Below, one piece after another: positions 60,213 through 64,000 of a stretch of DNA of 64,000 bases. This DNA comes from a virus. The stretch is taken from positions 1-64,000 of the IMG/VR virus record IMGVR_UViG_3300012944_000025; one strand, given 5' to 3'. A model generated the notes under the pieces. That model searched no databases, was not told the DNA's origin, and saw only the letters and a program-made list of their open reading frames with translations. The translations under genes were made by a program, and so were the position numbers. Numbering within the stretch: the stretch's first letter is position 1; each line of letters opens with the position of its first letter.

Positions 60213-60619
60213 TCGCCCTCGAGGTCGCCCTGGCGCGGGTGCTCGGCCCATACGGCATCGAGCAGCTGCGGACCCGGTTCCTATTCTCCGTGGTGGACAG
60301 TCGCAACGTCTCCGATGGCGTGCTGGTCGCCGCGCAGATGGCTCTCGAGACGGAGATCGGCGTGATTCTGACAAAGGTGATCGCGCCGTCGCCGAGCGTC
60401 CGAGGTACCGTGATCACGTCTCGGCGCCGGTTTCTCGACGTCGACAACGACCTCCGTGCGAACAGGTTCCTCATCGAACCGGCTCTCGACGATCTCTCGG
60501 GCCTGGGTGCGCCCGATCCCTACGTGGGCCTCCTTCGACGGCACCTCGCCGGTGACTACCCGCGATACCGGGTGTGCGCCACGGCGGCCGTGCTCTCCCT
60601 CGCGGCGGCATTGTCATGA
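60209..60619 (+). CDS. Tail-module hypothetical protein, 136 aa
   Basis: GTG start (GTGA). Alternating helices and strands (L-E-V-A-L-A-R-V-L-G-P-Y-G, F-L-F-S-V-V-D-S-R). ATGA to the next gene. Position suggests a small baseplate or tail-completion protein. Confidence 0.6.
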   Translation: MIALEVALARVLGPYGIEQLRTRFLFSVVDSRNVSDGVLVAAQMALETEIGVILTKVIAPSPSVRGTVITSRRRFLDVDNDLRANRFLIEPALDDLSGLGAPDPYVGLLRRHLAGDYPRYRVCATAAVLSLAAALS

Positions 60620-63600
60620 GCGAGTTCTCGTCCAGCCTCCCGCACGGCGCCGCCGCGCTCGTATATATCAACGGGATCGAAGTGCCCGTGGTCCGCGTCT
60701 CGCGGAGGTACGGTGTCTGGCAGGTGCCCGAGGTCCAGGTCTCGATGGTGCCCGACCCCGTGCTCACGCGACTCGGCGCCGAAGACCGCGTGCAGCTCGA
60801 AGTGTTCTACCTCGACGACACCGCCGTCGACCCGAGCGTCGTCCCCCAGTTCCGCCTGTGGTTCGACGGTGAGATCACCGGATGGGGATATCAGAGCCTG
60901 TCCTCCGGTCGCGTCATCACCCTGACCGCGGTCGCTCAGATCGCGATCTTCACGCAGCTGTTCGTCCAGTTCCTGACGACGTTCGACGATCTGCTCGGAC
61001 ACAGCACGCTGCCCGGCGCGGACGCGACCGGCATCGGCGTCCCAACCAGCCAAATCGTGTTTCCGTTCTCGCTGTTCAAGCAGGGCTTGATCTCGGGAGG
61101 CGGGCTCGCGCAGGACGCCTCGTCCATCGTCCGCCCGTTCGACTTCCTGTACAACGTGATCCGCAACATGATCGGGGCTCAGGTCCCGCACGAGCAGCAG
61201 ACGATCCCGGCGGCGAACTTCTTCTCCCGGTGGTCGCGTCTCACCAACTTCCACAACCGATTTGTTGCTTCGCCGTTCTTCGATGAGATAGTCGACAACC
61301 CCAACATCTTCCCGGTCCTTCGCGCCCTACAAAACGTCTCGGCCGTCGACACCATCGCCAGGAACCTCATTCCTAACGTGCAGAACTCCGGGTCCATATG
61401 GGACATGCTCCAGCTGGTCTTTCAGACCATGCTGTTCGAGATCGCGATGGTCCCGTCGATGCCGCTGGTCGCGACGTCTCTTGCGAGCGGCCTGGTGCAG
61501 CAGACCAACTTCTCCGATCACGTCCTCGCGTTCGACCCCGCGCGGATCCCGAACGGCGCGTTCGTCGCGGCCCTGGCCGGCGAGAGCCGGAAGGCCACGC
61601 CGCGCAGGATACCGAGTTACTTCCCCAAGCCGCAGACCCTGTTCGGCATCGCACCGAGCTGCAACGTGATCTTCCCGTCGCAGCTGGTCGCGCTCGCGTA
61701 CGACGAGAACTACGCGACCCAACCGACAAGGCTCTACTTCAACGACGAGACGCTGCTCAACCTGCTCCGCATCCCGCGTGGCGGGTACAGGGAGACCGTG
61801 CACAACGCGCTGACGATCGCCTACCCGCCGGAGGCCGATGCGGCAATGCACGCGCGAGCGCGCGGGGGCGGCAAGCTCAACGGAAAGAACCTGCTGCTGT
61901 GGCCCGAGGAATTCTTCAAGGGCCCCGTGCTCGACCGCAGGGACGTCCCACCGTGGCTGTTCTTTCTCAAGCAGAGCGAGCTGATGAGCACGCCGCCCAC
62001 GGGTCGAACGGCGGACGGCGCGGTGGAGACGCCGCCGGCGCCCGCGCGCACGCCGCAGGTTCCAGCGCCGGCCGCGGTCTCCGTTCCCGCGGGCACGATG
62101 GTCACCGCGGGTCGCGTCGGCACGCAGGCACCCGACGGCACCCGCGTGTTCGGTCGCGCGGTCGAGAATCTTCGTCCCAAGGTCGCGCGGCTGAGCGTCG
62201 TGACCGGGATCCCCACCGACTTCCTGCTCGCCTGGATATCCCAGGAATCCGACGGGAGCATCCGCACCGTGACCCGCCTCAACGAGCGCGGCTTCTTCCA
62301 GATCATGGGTCCGCACGTCTCGGGCGGCACGGCGACGACGCTCAGGGAGTCCGAGGCGGGGATGATTGGGCTGGGGCTCGACGCGACGGGCACGGGCCCC
62401 GACGACACAAACGCGCGCCTGTCGACAGATGAGGACTTCTCGCTGCAGTCCGGTGTTAAGCTCGTGCAGTTCTACCGTCGGTTCGCGAACCGGATAGCGA
62501 TCGAGCAAGGCCTGTCCTGGACCGAGGCAGACATGTGGCGACTCACCAAGCTCGGCCACAACGGCGTCGGGTTCGCGAAGCAGACGGTTCAGGCCGCGAA
62601 GGCCGTGCTTGGCCGGGCCCCGATCTCGTGGGAGGAGATGTACAAAGCCGCGGTGCCGACCCTGTCGGCCGGCGTGGCCAACGTCGTGAACGGGGCCACG
62701 GCTGTGGGCGGCGTGGTCGCGGGCGCCTCCGGAGCGATGATCACCAAGAGCGATCCCCGCCCGACGAGGGCTCCCGTCGCGACGACGGCGCCGAGAACAT
62801 CGACGGACGTTGTGTCCACGCTCGTGGCGCCTCAGGTTCCCGCTGCGGCGCCGCAGGTCAGCGAATCCGTAACCGCGTCGCTCGAGAGCGCGGAGACGGT
62901 TTATCAGCTCTACGCCAAATACGAATTCTTTCGCGAGCGGTACGCCAAGCGGTCGGGCTCAGCGCAGATCGCGTGGAACCCGTACGTCGTCGCCGGCTTC
63001 CCCGCTGTTATCTTCGACCACCGATCGTCCCGCGTCGACATCGCGTGCTACGTGACGACCGTGCAGGACGTCATCGACCTCAGCGCGACCTCAGCGCGAA
63101 AGTCGACGACGATATCGTTCCTATACGGGCGCCAGCTGCAGGAGATGTTCGACCTCATGGCCCGGCAGTTCGCCGACGGCGAGGCGTCGGCGGGCTCGGC
63201 GCCGGCCGAGCCCATCCGGGACGTGCGCAAGGTCATCCAGTCATTCTCCCAGGCGGAGACCTACTACCAGCGGCTGTTCTACGGCGGGCAGCCCTTGTTC
63301 AATAAGGACGCGGCATTCGACTTCCGCAAGATCATCGGATACGCGCCCGACGTCGCCGGCGGCTCTCCGGTCACAATATTCGTGGATGGTCCCGAAGAGG
63401 CTGATCAGGACGACCTCGCGACGGCGCAGGTCCAGCTTGCGCAGCTGACCAGCGATCGAGCGGACAAGACCGCGCAGCTGGCGAGCGTCAGCGCCGGGCT
63501 CTCCACGGCGTCCGCGCAGGCCGCCGCCCTGAACGCGACCGCGTCCAACACCGCAGCGACGCAGCTGGCCGCGCTGGGCAGGCTGGTGTCCGACGGCGCG

Positions 63601-64000
63601 ACCATGGTCTCGCAGCTGCGCGCCGACCTGGTAGCCATCGACGCCAGGATCCAGAAGGCGCTCTCCGTGATTCAGTCCACCCAGGACGTCACGCGCACCG
63701 CGCAGGTCACGCACAACCTGGTCGGCAATCGCGAGCTGGTCCCGCTGGCCTCCGCAGCGCCCCTGTTCAGCGGATACGACGACGCGATGCGGTACGCGTG
63801 GCGACCGATATGCACACTCGACGAGTACGTCGTGTTCCACGACGCCGCGGGTGAGGGCTTGGTTTCCGCGGCCGGCGCCGCGGGTAGTCTCGGCGCGACC
63901 TACTACTCGAGGATTCGTCGGACGACCGCGCCGACGAGCGAGGAGCAAGCCTCGCTTCGCGCGCCCGGCGGCGCCGACGGCCTGACGCCGGCGCAGGCAG
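60616..64000 (+). CDS. Large tail protein with embedded lysozyme-like domain, 3' open
   Basis: At least 1128 residues, running off the window. The first 450 residues are a beta-rich tail/baseplate part. At about 525-575 V-A-R-L-S-V-V-T-G-I-P then I-S-Q-E-S-D-G (catalytic-like Glu544) and R-G-F-F-Q-I-M-G resemble a transglycosylase (SLT) fold, consistent with a tail-associated muralytic enzyme. A Pro/Ala linker, a further globular part and a C-terminal coiled coil (A-Q-V-Q-L-A-Q-L-T-S-D) follow. Probably helps DNA entry through peptidoglycan. Confidence 0.72.
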   Translation, partial: MSEFSSSLPHGAAALVYINGIEVPVVRVSRRYGVWQVPEVQVSMVPDPVLTRLGAEDRVQLEVFYLDDTAVDPSVVPQFRLWFDGEITGWGYQSLSSGRVITLTAVAQIAIFTQLFVQFLTTFDDLLGHSTLPGADATGIGVPTSQIVFPFSLFKQGLISGGGLAQDASSIVRPFDFLYNVIRNMIGAQVPHEQQTIPAANFFSRWSRLTNFHNRFVASPFFDEIVDNPNIFPVLRALQNVSAVDTIARNLIPNVQNSGSIWDMLQLVFQTMLFEIAMVPSMPLVATSLASGLVQQTNFSDHVLAFDPARIPNGAFVAALAGESRKATPRRIPSYFPKPQTLFGIAPSCNVIFPSQLVALAYDENYATQPTRLYFNDETLLNLLRIPRGGYRETVHNALTIAYPPEADAAMHARARGGGKLNGKNLLLWPEEFFKGPVLDRRDVPPWLFFLKQSELMSTPPTGRTADGAVETPPAPARTPQVPAPAAVSVPAGTMVTAGRVGTQAPDGTRVFGRAVENLRPKVARLSVVTGIPTDFLLAWISQESDGSIRTVTRLNERGFFQIMGPHVSGGTATTLRESEAGMIGLGLDATGTGPDDTNARLSTDEDFSLQSGVKLVQFYRRFANRIAIEQGLSWTEADMWRLTKLGHNGVGFAKQTVQAAKAVLGRAPISWEEMYKAAVPTLSAGVANVVNGATAVGGVVAGASGAMITKSDPRPTRAPVATTAPRTSTDVVSTLVAPQVPAAAPQVSESVTASLESAETVYQLYAKYEFFRERYAKRSGSAQIAWNPYVVAGFPAVIFDHRSSRVDIACYVTTVQDVIDLSATSARKSTTISFLYGRQLQEMFDLMARQFADGEASAGSAPAEPIRDVRKVIQSFSQAETYYQRLFYGGQPLFNKDAAFDFRKIIGYAPDVAGGSPVTIFVDGPEEADQDDLATAQVQLAQLTSDRADKTAQLASVSAGLSTASAQAAALNATASNTAATQLAALGRLVSDGATMVSQLRADLVAIDARIQKALSVIQSTQDVTRTAQVTHNLVGNRELVPLASAAPLFSGYDDAMRYAWRPICTLDEYVVFHDAAGEGLVSAAGAAGSLGATYYSRIRRTTAPTSEEQASLRAPGGADGLTPAQA

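Noticed and set aside
1-64000. tRNA, rRNA, insertion sequence, integrase or attachment-site signals
   Set aside because: Looked for cloverleaf arms, T-arm GTTCRA contexts in non-coding gaps, transposase/integrase motifs and long direct repeats; none convincing by eye. A covariance-model scan would be needed to exclude tRNAs.

Overview
This is a high-GC, gene-dense window, most likely from the genome of a large tailed bacteriophage (or a phage-derived element). The evidence is a right-hand virion block (candidate tail chaperones, tape-measure-like protein, tail/baseplate proteins, a tail protein with an embedded lysozyme-like domain) and a phage-style nucleotide/DNA metabolism set (ThyX, dNMP kinase, RNase HII, MazG-like, DinG-like helicase, gp88-like, Nudix). 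The host cannot be read directly. Phage-encoded lipoproteins and a class-I-lanthipeptide-like precursor point to a Gram-negative, perhaps myxobacterial, host (inference). I see no rRNA, tRNA, CRISPR array, transposase or integrase.

Layout: (1) 1-18.4 kb is one long minus-strand run of tiny genes joined by ATGA/GTGA/TAATG stop-start overlaps. A Bcs1-like membrane AAA ATPase lies near its promoter-proximal end. The run is dominated by one paralogous family, called here the HCC family: 32 to about 200 residue proteins built on G-[IV]-x-H ... T-x-C-G ... V-D-C-M-x-C-L-V, i.e. an ordered His, Cys, Cys-x2-Cys set that looks like a metal site. I count about 59 genes and about 63 domain copies in the window, with the array running off the left edge. 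(2) 18.4-25.5 kb is mixed-strand: two divergent lipoprotein genes, one a beta-helix, a protein ending in a phosphohistidine swivel domain, and small acidic proteins. (3) 25.5-45.6 kb is mainly minus-strand accessory genes: scattered and fused HCC members, Nudix, HExxH protein, receiver domain, cupin, many zinc-ribbon mini-proteins, lanthipeptide-like precursor, MazG, gp88, ribbon-helix-helix proteins. (4) 45.6-54.5 kb holds DNA metabolism. (5) 54.5-64 kb is a plus-strand tail module.

Within the HCC family, members near the left edge have the CxxC at the N terminus (CxxC, H, C), while most have it at the C terminus (H, C, CxxC). In a tandem array this amounts to a shift of gene boundaries relative to the repeat unit. 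There are also two- and three-domain members, fusions to other zinc ribbons, members with a lost ligand, a duplicated pair in which the His and Cys positions look exchanged, and an out-of-frame relic. This family is the best candidate for a previously undescribed system. I propose a diversifying set of small metal-binding proteins, function unknown.

At the right end, the 208-codon gene before the tape-measure-like gene ends at the heptamer AAATTTC directly before its stop codon. The -1 frame is open into the next ORF, which is the architecture of the G/GT tail-assembly chaperones. A short, often palindromic element ending in RTAAAC lies just upstream of several transcription units and may be a phage promoter or operator.
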